Below the pieces are notes generated by a model that did no database searches, had not been told where the DNA came from, and saw only the letters and a program-made list of their open reading frames with translations. A DNA stretch of 7,418 nt from Alphaproteobacteria bacterium (GTDB lineage Bacteria; Pseudomonadota; Alphaproteobacteria; Sphingomonadales; Sphingomonadaceae), in the NCBI GenBank assembly GCA_020249025.1, contig JADCGM010000190.1:1-7418 (forward strand), given 5' to 3'. This document shows positions 1 through 5,882 of this stretch, in pieces (the first letter of the stretch is position 1; each line of letters begins with the position of its first letter). Position numbers and translations under genes: made by a program.

Positions 1-435
1 GAGGAGAAGCCGGCGCAGCCGAAGTCGAACTATGCGGTGACCGGTCTTTATTTCTACGACGGCCGGGCGGTGGATTATGCGAAGGCGGTCAAGCCGTCGG
101 CGCGCGGCGAGCTTGAGATCACCGATCTCAACCGCCTGTATCTGGAGGCGGGGGACCTCAACGTCGAGCTGATGGGGCGCGGCTATGCCTGGCTTGATAC
201 CGGCACGCACGGCTCGCTGCTTGATGCGGCGACCTATGTGCGGATTGTCGAGGAGCGGCAGGGGCTGAAGATCTGCTGCCCTGAGGAGATTGCGTGGCGG
301 CAGGGCTTCATCGACGATGCGCAGCTCGAGCGGCTGGCGGCGCCGCTGCTGAAGTCGGGCTATGGGCGATATCTGATGGACCAGCTCAGGCACCCGGCGT
401 CTGCGCGTTCGCCCTTGTCGGTTGCGGCCGAGTAG
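1..435 (+). CDS. rfbA: Glucose-1-phosphate thymidylyltransferase RfbA/RmlA, C-terminal half (5' end outside window)
   Basis: RfbA joins glucose-1-phosphate and dTTP to give dTDP-glucose, the first step of dTDP-L-rhamnose synthesis in the cytoplasm. The frame is open from base 1 and the first 144 visible residues correspond to the second half of a protein normally near 290 residues. Family motifs seen are NYAVTGLYFYD (residues 10-20 of the visible part), RGELEITDLN (35-44) and WLDTGTH (64-70). From family knowledge the Asp of WLDTG is a metal ligand. The residue after WLDTGTH is Gly, where Asp or Glu is more usual; this is a small variation. The C-terminal part KICCPEEIAWRQGFID is also typical. 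The GTG at 37 is only an internal codon. The gene ends at TAG 433-435, 54 nt before rfbC. Identification is secure from the motifs and from the following rfbC, rfbD and rfbB. Confidence 0.95.
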   Translation, partial: EEKPAQPKSNYAVTGLYFYDGRAVDYAKAVKPSARGELEITDLNRLYLEAGDLNVELMGRGYAWLDTGTHGSLLDAATYVRIVEERQGLKICCPEEIAWRQGFIDDAQLERLAAPLLKSGYGRYLMDQLRHPASARSPLSVAAE

Positions 436-471
436 TCCGGCTGCTCTCCCGGAAAAGCTTGCTGTCGTCAC

Positions 472-476
472 GGAGG
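472..476 (+). promoter_or_regulatory. Ribosome binding site of rfbC
   Basis: GGAGG lies 13 nt before the ATG at 490. The spacing is long for a Shine-Dalgarno, but no better start exists in the rfbC frame, and the protein begins where RmlC proteins usually do. Confidence 0.5.
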
Positions 477-489
477 CGCGTCTCTCGTC

Positions 490-1038
490 ATGCAGATCAT
501 CGACACGGCCATTCCGGACGTGAAGCTCATCGAGCCGCGCGTCTTCGGCGACGAGCGCGGCTTCTTCATGGAGACCTGGAACGCGCGTGCCTGGGCCGAG
601 GCCGGTCTCGGGATGCGCTTTGTGCAGGACAACCACAGCCGCTCGTCGAAGGGCGTGCTGCGCGGTCTTCACTACCAGCTGGGCGACGCGGTCCAGGGCA
701 AGCTGGTGCGGGTGACGGCGGGCAGCGTCTTTGACGTGGCGGTGGACATCCGGCGCGCGTCCCCGACCTTTGGGCAGTGGGTCGGCTATGAGCTGTCGGC
801 CGCCAACAAGCGCATGCTCTGGGTGCCCGAAGGCTTTGCGCACGGCTTCGTGACGCTCGAGGACGGCACCGACTTCCTCTACAAGTGCACGCGGCCCTAT
901 GCGCCGGCGGCCGAGCGTGCGATCCGCTGGGACGATCCGACGATCGGCGTCGCCTGGCCCGACATCGGGATGGCGCCGCAGCTGTCGGGCAAGGACGCGG
1001 TCGCGCCGCTGTTTGCCGATGCCGAGGTGTTTGCGTGA
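490..1038 (+). CDS. rfbC: dTDP-4-dehydrorhamnose 3,5-epimerase RfbC/RmlC
   Basis: RfbC epimerises dTDP-4-keto-6-deoxyglucose at C3 and C5, the third step to dTDP-L-rhamnose. The protein is 182 residues, the usual RmlC length, and folds as a cupin in this family. Visible motifs are FGDERGFFMETW (19-30), the QDNHSRSSKGVLRGLHYQ block (46-63) with the catalytic His at 61, QGKLVRV with Lys71, FDVAVDIRR (81-89), WVPEGFAHGF (111-120), the FLYK tyrosine at 131 and SGKDA near the end (166-170). All expected active-site elements are present, so it should be functional. The TGA at 1036-1038 overlaps the GTG of rfbD by 4 nt (GTGA), which implies coupled translation within an rfbACDB operon. Confidence 0.97.
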   Translation: MQIIDTAIPDVKLIEPRVFGDERGFFMETWNARAWAEAGLGMRFVQDNHSRSSKGVLRGLHYQLGDAVQGKLVRVTAGSVFDVAVDIRRASPTFGQWVGYELSAANKRMLWVPEGFAHGFVTLEDGTDFLYKCTRPYAPAAERAIRWDDPTIGVAWPDIGMAPQLSGKDAVAPLFADAEVFA

Positions 1039-1931
1039 CGGCGCTGGTCACCGGCGCGGGGGGCCAGCTCGGCCGGGCGCTGCTGGCCTCGGCGGCGGCG
1101 GCCGGCATCGAGGCGGTCGGGCTGACGCGCGCCGACCTCGACATCGCCGACGAGGCTGCGTGGATCGGGGTGCTCGACGCCCATGCGCCGGATCTCGTCG
1201 TCAACGCCGCGGCCTATACGGCGGTCGACAAGGCCGAGAGCGAGGCTGATGCGGCCTTCCGCATCAACCGCGACGCCCCCGGCCTGCTGGCGCGGCTCTG
1301 CGCGGCCCGTGGCGTCCGCCTCGTCCATGTCTCGACCGACTTCGTCTTCGACGGCACGCAGTCCTCGCCCTATCTGCCCGGCCAGCCGGTCGCGCCGCTG
1401 GGCGTCTATGGCGCCTCGAAGGCGGCAGGCGAGGCGGCGGTGCAGGCGGCGCTGCCCGAGGCGCTGATCGTCCGCACCGCGTGGGTCTATGCGGCCTCGG
1501 GCGCCAACTTCATGCTGACGATGCTGCGGCTGATGGCGAGCCAGCCGGCGCTGCGGGTGGTGGGTGACCAGATCGGCACGCCGACCCATGCCGCCAGCCT
1601 TGCCCGCGCGATCTGGTCGCTTGCCGGGGCCGGGGCGACGGGTCTTCATCACTATACCGATGCGGGCGCGGCCTCCTGGTACGACTTTGCCGTCGCCATC
1701 CAGGAGGAGGCGCTGGCGCTCGGGCTGCTGGCGCGCGCGATTCCCGTCGCGCCGATCCGCACCGCCGACTATCCGACGCCGGCCCGGCGCCCGGCCTACA
1801 GCGTCCTCGACAAGACCGACACCTATGCCGCGCTCGGCACCCCGGCCGCCCACTGGCGCGCCGAGCTGCGCGCGGCGCTTCACGAGCTGGCGGCGCTGCG
1901 CGCTGCCCCGACCAACGGGACCCGATCATGA
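1035..1931 (+). CDS. rfbD: dTDP-4-dehydrorhamnose reductase RfbD/RmlD
   Basis: RfbD is the NAD(P)H-dependent reductase that makes dTDP-L-rhamnose, the last step of the pathway. I start it at GTG 1035, giving 298 residues, normal for the family. The start is preceded by GAGGTG at 1024-1029 and puts the Rossmann motif VTGAGGQLG at residues 5-13, right at the N-terminus. The frame is open further upstream, but that stretch lies inside rfbC. Other motifs are VNAAAYTAVDKAE (56-68), the catalytic Thr in STDFVFDG (100-107; the usual form is STDYVFDG), YGASK with Tyr125 and Lys129, and VVGDQIGTPT. It belongs to the short-chain dehydrogenase superfamily, extended type. Its TGA 1929-1931 overlaps the rfbB ATG (ATGA). 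Confidence 0.97.
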   Translation: MTALVTGAGGQLGRALLASAAAAGIEAVGLTRADLDIADEAAWIGVLDAHAPDLVVNAAAYTAVDKAESEADAAFRINRDAPGLLARLCAARGVRLVHVSTDFVFDGTQSSPYLPGQPVAPLGVYGASKAAGEAAVQAALPEALIVRTAWVYAASGANFMLTMLRLMASQPALRVVGDQIGTPTHAASLARAIWSLAGAGATGLHHYTDAGAASWYDFAVAIQEEALALGLLARAIPVAPIRTADYPTPARRPAYSVLDKTDTYAALGTPAAHWRAELRAALHELAALRAAPTNGTRS

Positions 1932-3022
1932 GCAAGCTTCTCGTCACCGGCGGCGCCGGCTTCATCGGCGCCAACTTCGTGCGCCACTGGCGGGCGCACC
2001 ATGCCGACGACACCCTCGTGGTGCTTGATGCGCTGACCTATGCCGGCAACCGCGCCAATCTGGATGGCGTCGCGGACGTCGACTTCGTCCACGGCGACAT
2101 CCGCGACCATGACCTTGTCGTGAGCCTCCTCGCCGGGCGCGGGATCGACACGCTCGTGCACTTTGCCGCCGAAAGCCATGTCGACCGCTCGATCCACGGG
2201 CCGGACGCCTTCATCGACACCAACGTCATCGGCACGCACAGCCTGCTGAAGGCGGCCAAGAAGGTCTGGCTCGACAGCGGCACGGGCCAGCCGCACCGCT
2301 TTCACCATGTCTCGACCGACGAGGTCTACGGCAGCCTCGGGCCGCATGACCCGGCCTTTACCGAGATGACGCCCTATCAGCCCAACTCGCCCTATTCGGC
2401 ATCGAAGGCGGCGTCCGACCATCTCGTGCGCGCCTACACGCACACCTACGGGCTGCAGACGACGACCTCGAACTGCTCGAACAACTACGGGCCCCATCAA
2501 TTCCCGGAAAAGCTGATCCCGCTCTTCCTGATCAACGCGCTGCACGGGCGGGCGCTGCCGATCTACGGCGACGGCATGCAGGTGCGCGACTGGCTCTATG
2601 TCGACGATCACTGCCGCGGCATCGAGCTGACGATCGAGAAGGGCCGGGTCGGGGAGACCTACAACATCGGCGGCGGCGCCGAGCTGCCGAACATGACGGT
2701 CATCGACACCATCTGCCAGAGCGTCGATGCCGCCTTTTCCCGCGATCCGCAGCTCGCCGCGCGCTTCCCCGACGCGCCGGCGGCCCGGGGCGCGGCGACC
2801 GCCAGCCTCAAGACCTATGTCACCGACCGTCCCGGTCACGACCGCCGCTATGCGATCGACGAAACCAAGGCCCGCGCCGAACTCGGATACCAGGCCGCCC
2901 ACGGCTTCGAGACCCGCTTCGCCGAAACCCTCCAATGGTACCTCGACAACGAACCCTGGTGGCGCGCCGTCATCAGCGGCGAATACCGCAACTGGGTCGA
3001 TACGAATTACGGAACGCGGTGA
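1928..3022 (+). CDS. rfbB: dTDP-glucose 4,6-dehydratase RfbB/RmlB
   Basis: RfbB is the NAD-dependent dehydratase that turns dTDP-glucose into dTDP-4-keto-6-deoxyglucose, the second pathway step. It has 364 residues. The Rossmann motif GGAGFIG is at 8-14, HFAAESHVDRSI at 78-89, the catalytic Thr-Asp-Glu in STDEVYG (129-135), YSASK with Tyr156 and Lys160, NNYGPHQFPEKLIP (185-198) and RDWLYVDDH (220-228). Near the C-terminus is the family segment VTDRPGHDRRYAID. Between the TIC helix and this segment lies an Ala/Pro-rich stretch that makes the protein slightly longer than the shortest RmlB enzymes; I regard it as a lineage variant and not damage. The ATG overlaps the rfbD stop by 4 nt. The weak GGGA at 1917-1920 suggests that translation relies partly on coupling. 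Its own TGA overlaps the GTG of the next gene. Confidence 0.97.
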   Translation: MSKLLVTGGAGFIGANFVRHWRAHHADDTLVVLDALTYAGNRANLDGVADVDFVHGDIRDHDLVVSLLAGRGIDTLVHFAAESHVDRSIHGPDAFIDTNVIGTHSLLKAAKKVWLDSGTGQPHRFHHVSTDEVYGSLGPHDPAFTEMTPYQPNSPYSASKAASDHLVRAYTHTYGLQTTTSNCSNNYGPHQFPEKLIPLFLINALHGRALPIYGDGMQVRDWLYVDDHCRGIELTIEKGRVGETYNIGGGAELPNMTVIDTICQSVDAAFSRDPQLAARFPDAPAARGAATASLKTYVTDRPGHDRRYAIDETKARAELGYQAAHGFETRFAETLQWYLDNEPWWRAVISGEYRNWVDTNYGTR

Positions 3023-3405
3023 CCCGGATCCGCACAGCGAGCCCATGGCGGATATGGCTGGAGCGGCTGCTCTGGCCCTTGCGTGTCGCGCTCGTCGTCG
3101 GAACGCTCGCGTCGATCGTCATCGTCAACAAGCATGATTTTCATGCGACGAGTCCGCTGTTTGCAACGCGTGAGGCCGCGGTCGGCTGGGAGGCGCGGCT
3201 GAAGGCCGGGCCGGCGGCGCGATGCCTGCCGGACTCGGTCATCGACAAGACGACCGCAACGACGATGAAGCCGGGCTGGTTCGTCCGCTTTGAGTGCCAC
3301 ACGTCCGTGCTCTACGAGCAGATCGCCGTCGCCTATCTCTTTCCGTTCATTGCTGTGCTGCTGTTCGGGACGCTGCTGCGAGCGAGGTCGGATGCCCGCC
3401 GCTGA
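3019..3405 (+). CDS. Small two-helix membrane protein of unknown function
   Basis: I do not recognise a family. From GTG 3019 the product is 128 residues. This start makes a GTGA overlap with the rfbB stop, the same junction style as rfbC/rfbD, and no ATG in this frame offers a better one. The protein has a basic N-terminus (RIRTASPWRIW), a hydrophobic segment at about 18-36 (WPLRVALVVGTLASIVIV), a polar loop of roughly 65 residues and a second hydrophobic segment at about 101-120 (IAVAYLFPFIAVLLFG), ending in an arginine-rich tail. Positive residues at both ends suggest an N-in, C-in topology with the loop in the periplasm. The loop holds just two cysteines (69 and 93) that could form a disulfide. 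Its position suggests a role near polysaccharide assembly, but that is context only. Confidence 0.7.
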   Translation: MTRIRTASPWRIWLERLLWPLRVALVVGTLASIVIVNKHDFHATSPLFATREAAVGWEARLKAGPAARCLPDSVIDKTTATTMKPGWFVRFECHTSVLYEQIAVAYLFPFIAVLLFGTLLRARSDARR

Positions 3406-3502
3406 GGGGATGCCGTCGAGCGCGTCCCCTTCAACTGTGCCGTCAGTCATGCCAATGTGCGCGCATCGGGCGTCCCTGCGATCGACGGTTCTGTAGGGGG
3501 CG

Positions 3503-3510
3503 AAGGGGGA
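3503..3510 (+). promoter_or_regulatory. Ribosome binding site deciding the TTG start of the next gene
   Basis: AAGGGGGA sits 5 nt before TTG 3516. No such site precedes the in-frame ATG at 3555, so this purine run favours the TTG start and thus the longer basic tail. Confidence 0.55.
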
Positions 3511-3515
3511 CATCC

Positions 3516-4712
3516 TTGGCGAAGAAGACGAAGGGGAGCGGTCGGGCGGCTGCCATGGCGCCGGTCGCCGAGATCCGGAAAAAGAAGAAGGGCAGGGCGG
3601 CTGCGAAGGCGTCCCCGGCAGCAGCCGCGCCCAAGAAGTCCGCTGAGCCGGGGCTGATCCGCCTCGCGGCAGCAAACGACATTGCCGATGCCGCGAAGCC
3701 GGCTGCAAAAGCCAAGCCCAAGGCCCGGTCGAAGCCCGCGTCGAAGGCAAAGGCCCGTCCGGCGGCTTCCTCGGCCCGTACGACAAGCGCGGCCGTGCTC
3801 AGAAAGGCGGCGCGCCCGCCCGCCCGACCGACCGGGTCCGCCGCGGGCAAGGCTGCGACGCGCATCTTCCAGATCTATTTCGAGCCCTGGCAGCGCGACC
3901 TGCTCGACCGGGACTTCATCCCCTTCGACAACAGCGGCGTGAAGAACGGGTTGTTCGAGTTCGATGTGTTCGAGCGTCTCGCGGCCGGCAAGCAGACCGA
4001 CGGCGCGGCGATGTGGGGCGCGCTGTCCTGGCGCTACGGCGAGAAAACCGGGCTGACCGGCCGTGCGCTGCTCGACGTCATCGCCGCCAATCCGGGCACC
4101 GATGTCTTCTTCTGCAACCCGCATCCGCACAATGAGGCGCTCTACCACAATCTCTGGATGCAGGGCGAAACCGCGCACCCGCGCTTCCTCGAGGTCTGCG
4201 AGGCGGTGTTCAAGGCCGCCAAGATCCCTGTTGCCGAACTGTCGAAGCTGATGCCGTCGTCGGCCTTCAGCGCCGCCAACTATTTCGTTGGCTCGCCGCG
4301 CTTCTGGGCGCTCTATCTGCCGTTCGTCCGGAGCATCGTCGACGCGGCCGACCGCGGGCTCGATCCGTCGATGCGGCGGCTCCTTCACTCGACGGGAGCC
4401 GATGCCCGCGGTCTCCACGGCGGCTCGACCTATGTCCCGTTCATCGTCGAGCGGCTGTTCCCGCTGTTCCTGCGCACCGCCGGCAAGGAGCTGAAGGCCT
4501 ACAAGGTCCCGCTCCCGGCGCGGGAGACCGAGTTCAACGTCCATCTGAAGCTTCTGCGCGAGATGCGCGACGTGGCGCACAGCACGAAATCACCCTGGCT
4601 CGCGGCCTGCTGGGTCAACTACCGCTCGCTCTATTTCCTCCAGACCCACGGACGGGAGTGGTGCCAGAAGTATCTCGCCGCCGTCACCCCGACCAAGGTG
4701 GCCTTCTGCTAG
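3516..4712 (+). CDS. Polysaccharide-locus protein with H1-like KAP-rich N-terminal tail and uncharacterised domain
   Basis: The start is TTG 3516 behind a good ribosome site, giving 398 residues; ATG 3555 is the alternative (385 residues). The frame is open to 3294, but the earlier part is Arg/Cys-rich and overlaps the previous gene, so I exclude it. Residues 1-115 are dominated by Lys, Ala, Pro, Arg and Ser, with KAP-type runs such as KPAAKAKPKARSKPASKAKA (61-80), like the tails of bacterial H1-like proteins. From about residue 116 a globular domain begins: RIFQIYFEPWQ, FIPFDNSG (134-141), WGALSWRYGEKTGLTG (167-182), VFFCNPHPHNEALYHNLW (197-214), then STYVPFIVERLFPLFL (304-319). I recall similar uncharacterised proteins in capsule and exopolysaccharide clusters but cannot name the family, and no catalytic motif is obvious. 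TAG 4710-4712 shares a base with the next GTG, which points to joint expression and perhaps partnership with the glycosyltransferase-like protein. Confidence 0.82.
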   Translation: MAKKTKGSGRAAAMAPVAEIRKKKKGRAAAKASPAAAAPKKSAEPGLIRLAAANDIADAAKPAAKAKPKARSKPASKAKARPAASSARTTSAAVLRKAARPPARPTGSAAGKAATRIFQIYFEPWQRDLLDRDFIPFDNSGVKNGLFEFDVFERLAAGKQTDGAAMWGALSWRYGEKTGLTGRALLDVIAANPGTDVFFCNPHPHNEALYHNLWMQGETAHPRFLEVCEAVFKAAKIPVAELSKLMPSSAFSAANYFVGSPRFWALYLPFVRSIVDAADRGLDPSMRRLLHSTGADARGLHGGSTYVPFIVERLFPLFLRTAGKELKAYKVPLPARETEFNVHLKLLREMRDVAHSTKSPWLAACWVNYRSLYFLQTHGREWCQKYLAAVTPTKVAFC

Positions 4713-5347
4713 TGCTGCGCGTCGAGCTGACCTCGCTGTCGTCCCTGCCGGCGCGGATCGGGACGGGCGGCGGCCCGCTCGTCGTGATGCCCTTCATCGA
4801 CGCCCGCGCCGCCCAGCGCGCTGCGAACCAGCTTGCGGGGCGGGCCGGGTGCGGCGGGTTGCTCCTCGGCGTCTACGACGACAGCCGCGCCGGCTTCGTC
4901 ACGGTCGTCAACCGCGTCTTCGCGGCCAGCGACGCGCCGCATGTCGCCTATCTGGCGCAGGACGCCTTCGCCGGCCGCAACTGGCTGGCGACTGCGCTGG
5001 CGGCGCTCACCCGCGCCGGCGCCGGACTGTTCGCCTTCAACGACGGCAAGTGGCAGGGCCAGCTGGCCGCCTTCGGGCTCGTCCGTCGGGACTGGGCGGC
5101 CCCGTTCTACGATGGCGGGCTCTTCCACCCCGGCTATGCGCGCCACTATGGCGATGCGGAGCTGACGGTGCTGGCGCTGGCAGGGGCTGCCTTCGCCTAT
5201 GATCCCCACGCCGTCCTCGTCGAGGTCGACTGGGACAAGGACTCGTCCTCCGTCGAGCCCGCCGACCGCGAACTCTACCGCCGCCGCGCGTCGGGCGGCT
5301 TTGACGGGCGCGTCCGGGATCCTGCGCTGCTGGCGCGGTTCAGCTGA
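4712..5347 (+). CDS. Compact glycosyltransferase-like protein (GT-A / family 2 flavour)
   Basis: GTG 4712 is chosen as the start, giving 211 residues. AAGGTGG at 4695-4701 is 10 nt upstream and the start forms a TAGTG junction with the previous stop; ATG 4658 would force a 55-nt overlap. The sequence has a first beta strand GPLVVMPFID (21-30), AYLAQDAFAGRNWL (79-92), LFAFNDGKWQGQLAAFGLV (106-124), FHPGYARHYGDAELT (138-152) and YDPHAVLVEVDWDKD (163-177). The QD, FND and GDAEL elements fit the nucleotide-sugar/metal and acceptor sites of GT-A folds, and I recall related sequences in capsule and exopolysaccharide clusters. It is shorter than a usual family 2 enzyme (about 250-350 residues) and has no membrane segment. 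Donor and acceptor are unknown; rhamnose is possible given the neighbours. The assignment to a glycosyltransferase is inference. Confidence 0.75.
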   Translation: MLRVELTSLSSLPARIGTGGGPLVVMPFIDARAAQRAANQLAGRAGCGGLLLGVYDDSRAGFVTVVNRVFAASDAPHVAYLAQDAFAGRNWLATALAALTRAGAGLFAFNDGKWQGQLAAFGLVRRDWAAPFYDGGLFHPGYARHYGDAELTVLALAGAAFAYDPHAVLVEVDWDKDSSSVEPADRELYRRRASGGFDGRVRDPALLARFS

Positions 5348-5361
5348 CGCTCCGGCTGAAC
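5338..5361 (+). other. Stem-loop spanning the stop codon of the glycosyltransferase-like gene
   Basis: GTTCAGC (5338-5344) and GCTGAAC (5355-5361) form a perfect 7-bp stem with a 10-nt loop that contains the TGA stop. No T-run follows, so it is not a classical intrinsic terminator. It could be a transcript-end or decay barrier, or chance. Confidence 0.3.
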
Positions 5362-5463
5362 GAGGGCGCTGATCGGCCGCGCGGCGCGCCCCATCCGGTC
5401 CGCGGAAAGGTGACCTCACGGTTAACGCGCATTCCAGTACGGATGTACTTGCCTGAGCGCAGA

Positions 5464-5482
5464 TTGCGCCATTCTGGTGCAA
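5464..5482. promoter_or_regulatory. 19-nt imperfect palindrome, candidate operator
   Basis: TTGCGCCA-TTC-TGGTGCAA pairs over 8 positions with one G-T mismatch and a 3-nt centre. Dimeric winged-helix regulators of the MarR type bind palindromes of this size, and a MarR-type gene lies about 400 nt downstream. As RNA the G-T would be a wobble pair, so a hairpin is also possible. Function is inferred. Confidence 0.35.
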
Positions 5483-5697
5483 GTGCCGCAGGACTGACGG
5501 CCGGACAGGCCGGATCAGCCAACGATCCCTGACTGAAATCGCTGCAAATCCGGTGTTTCTGCTGCGACATGATCGGTGGGGTCCGACCCGGATCGATGCC
5601 GCCGAAATGGATGCTTCTCGGGTCCGCTGTTTCGCCGAAACGGCGTAATGTTCCTCAACAACATCAGGTCTGAAGCAATCGGTCGAGGGGTCGGCTG

Positions 5698-5723
5698 CCG
5701 GCGGTCCGCTGCGGATCCGCCGG
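5698..5723 (+). other. Stem-loop in the leader region
   Basis: CCGGCGG (5698-5704) pairs perfectly with CCGCCGG (5717-5723). TCC (5705-5707) and GGA (5713-5715) extend the stem past a single bulged T, leaving a 5-nt loop. There is no T-run, so it is not a terminator. In GC-rich DNA such stems also arise by chance. Confidence 0.3.
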
Positions 5724-5773
5724 ATGGGGCTGCCGCATGTGTCGCGTCGCGGATCGACAGGTCGTCATCGGGG

Positions 5774-5788
5774 CCGGCAGAACGCCGG
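5774..5788 (+). promoter_or_regulatory. Hairpin whose 3' arm overlaps the Shine-Dalgarno of the leader ORF
   Basis: CCGGC (5774-5778) pairs with GCCGG (5784-5788) around the loop AGAAC. The last two G of the 3' arm are also the first two of the GGAGGAG ribosome site, so the stem could partly hide it. AGAACG is repeated at 5779 and 5792. Confidence 0.3.
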
Positions 5789-5793
5789 AGGAG
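5787..5793 (+). promoter_or_regulatory. Strong Shine-Dalgarno GGAGGAG
   Basis: GGAGGAG lies 8 nt before ATG 5802, an ideal distance, and only 4 nt before TTG 5798, the alternative in the regulator frame. It is the clearest ribosome site in the window and marks 5802 as a real translation start. Confidence 0.7.
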
Positions 5794-5801
5794 AACGTTG
5801 A

Positions 5802-5882
5802 ATGTTCGCCAGCATTGCATGGCACCAGCCGATCGTCCTTGTGAATGCCAAGGTCGTTCCCGCCATGGCCGTCGCGCCATGA
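5802..5882 (+). CDS. 26-residue leader ORF translationally coupled to the MarR-type gene
   Basis: ATG 5802 follows GGAGGAG at 8 nt and opens a 26-codon frame that ends in TGA 5880-5882. That stop overlaps the ATG (5879-5881) of the regulator as ATGA. The peptide begins MFASIAWHQPIVLV and ends VVPAMAVAP; it is mostly hydrophobic with one His, one Lys and one Trp. No cluster of one amino acid suggests classical attenuation. Ribosomes loaded at the strong site would finish at the regulator start, so the ORF probably feeds translation of the regulator. I do not recognise the peptide. An alternative is that GGAGGAG serves TTG 5798 of a longer regulator, but its spacing is poorer and that extension is Arg/Cys-rich and unlike a MarR N-terminus. 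Confidence 0.55.
   Translation: MFASIAWHQPIVLVNAKVVPAMAVAP

Larger units (their letters stand above)
5348..5801. promoter_or_regulatory. Long non-coding stretch with clustered short palindromes; likely control region or leader
   Basis: About 450 nt lie between the glycosyltransferase-like stop and the next well-supported translation start. Two hand-counted lines, 5401-5460 and 5521-5580, are about 58 % and 53 % GC, below the coding parts. Short dyads seen by eye are AGGT-G-ACCT (5408-5416), AGTAC-N4-GTACT (5436-5449), GCGCA-N3-TGCGC (5457-5469), TTGCGCCA-N3-TGGTGCAA (5464-5482), GGGTC-C-GACCC (5579-5589), GTTTCG-C-CGAAAC (5629-5641, overlapping CGCCG-N3-CGGCG at 5633-5645) and CCGGCGG...CCGCCGG (5698-5723). 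GGGTCCG occurs twice, at 5579 and 5620. I find no convincing -35/-10 pair. Reading frames here are open but look non-coding (Arg/Ser/Gly-rich, no start with a ribosome site). The promoter of the downstream regulator operon must lie here or be absent. Confidence 0.5.

Noticed and set aside
1880..3046. A 388-codon minus-strand frame opposite rfbB, and similar ones opposite rfbD (897-1883) and the KAP-tail gene (3447-4580)
   Set aside because: Each lies fully over a gene with clear family or motif support on the plus strand and shows the usual composition of a shadow frame.
3405..3430. AGGGGA...TCCCCT stem after the small membrane gene as a terminator
   Set aside because: The stem is 6 bp with a 14-nt loop and only two T follow, too weak for an intrinsic terminator.
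3294..3515. Longer start for the KAP-tail gene, open from 3294
   Set aside because: The extension overlaps the end of the small membrane gene, is Arg/Cys-rich and lacks a ribosome site, whereas TTG 3516 has one at good spacing.
5449..5477. TTGCCT-N17-TTCTGG as a promoter
   Set aside because: The spacing is right and the -35 is partial, but the -10 element matches poorly, and in this sequence such pairs are easily found by chance.
5340..5570. A 76-codon minus-strand frame in the gap
   Set aside because: No ribosome site or family resemblance was seen, and it runs into the end of the glycosyltransferase-like gene. It cannot be excluded fully, but there is no support.
5576..5878. Upstream extension of the MarR-type frame, open from ATG 5576
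   Set aside because: The extra 101 residues are Arg/Ser/Gly/Cys-rich with no domain, the early starts lack a ribosome site, and the DNA carries palindromes and a lower GC content. The strong site near 5790 fits ATG 5802 of another frame better.
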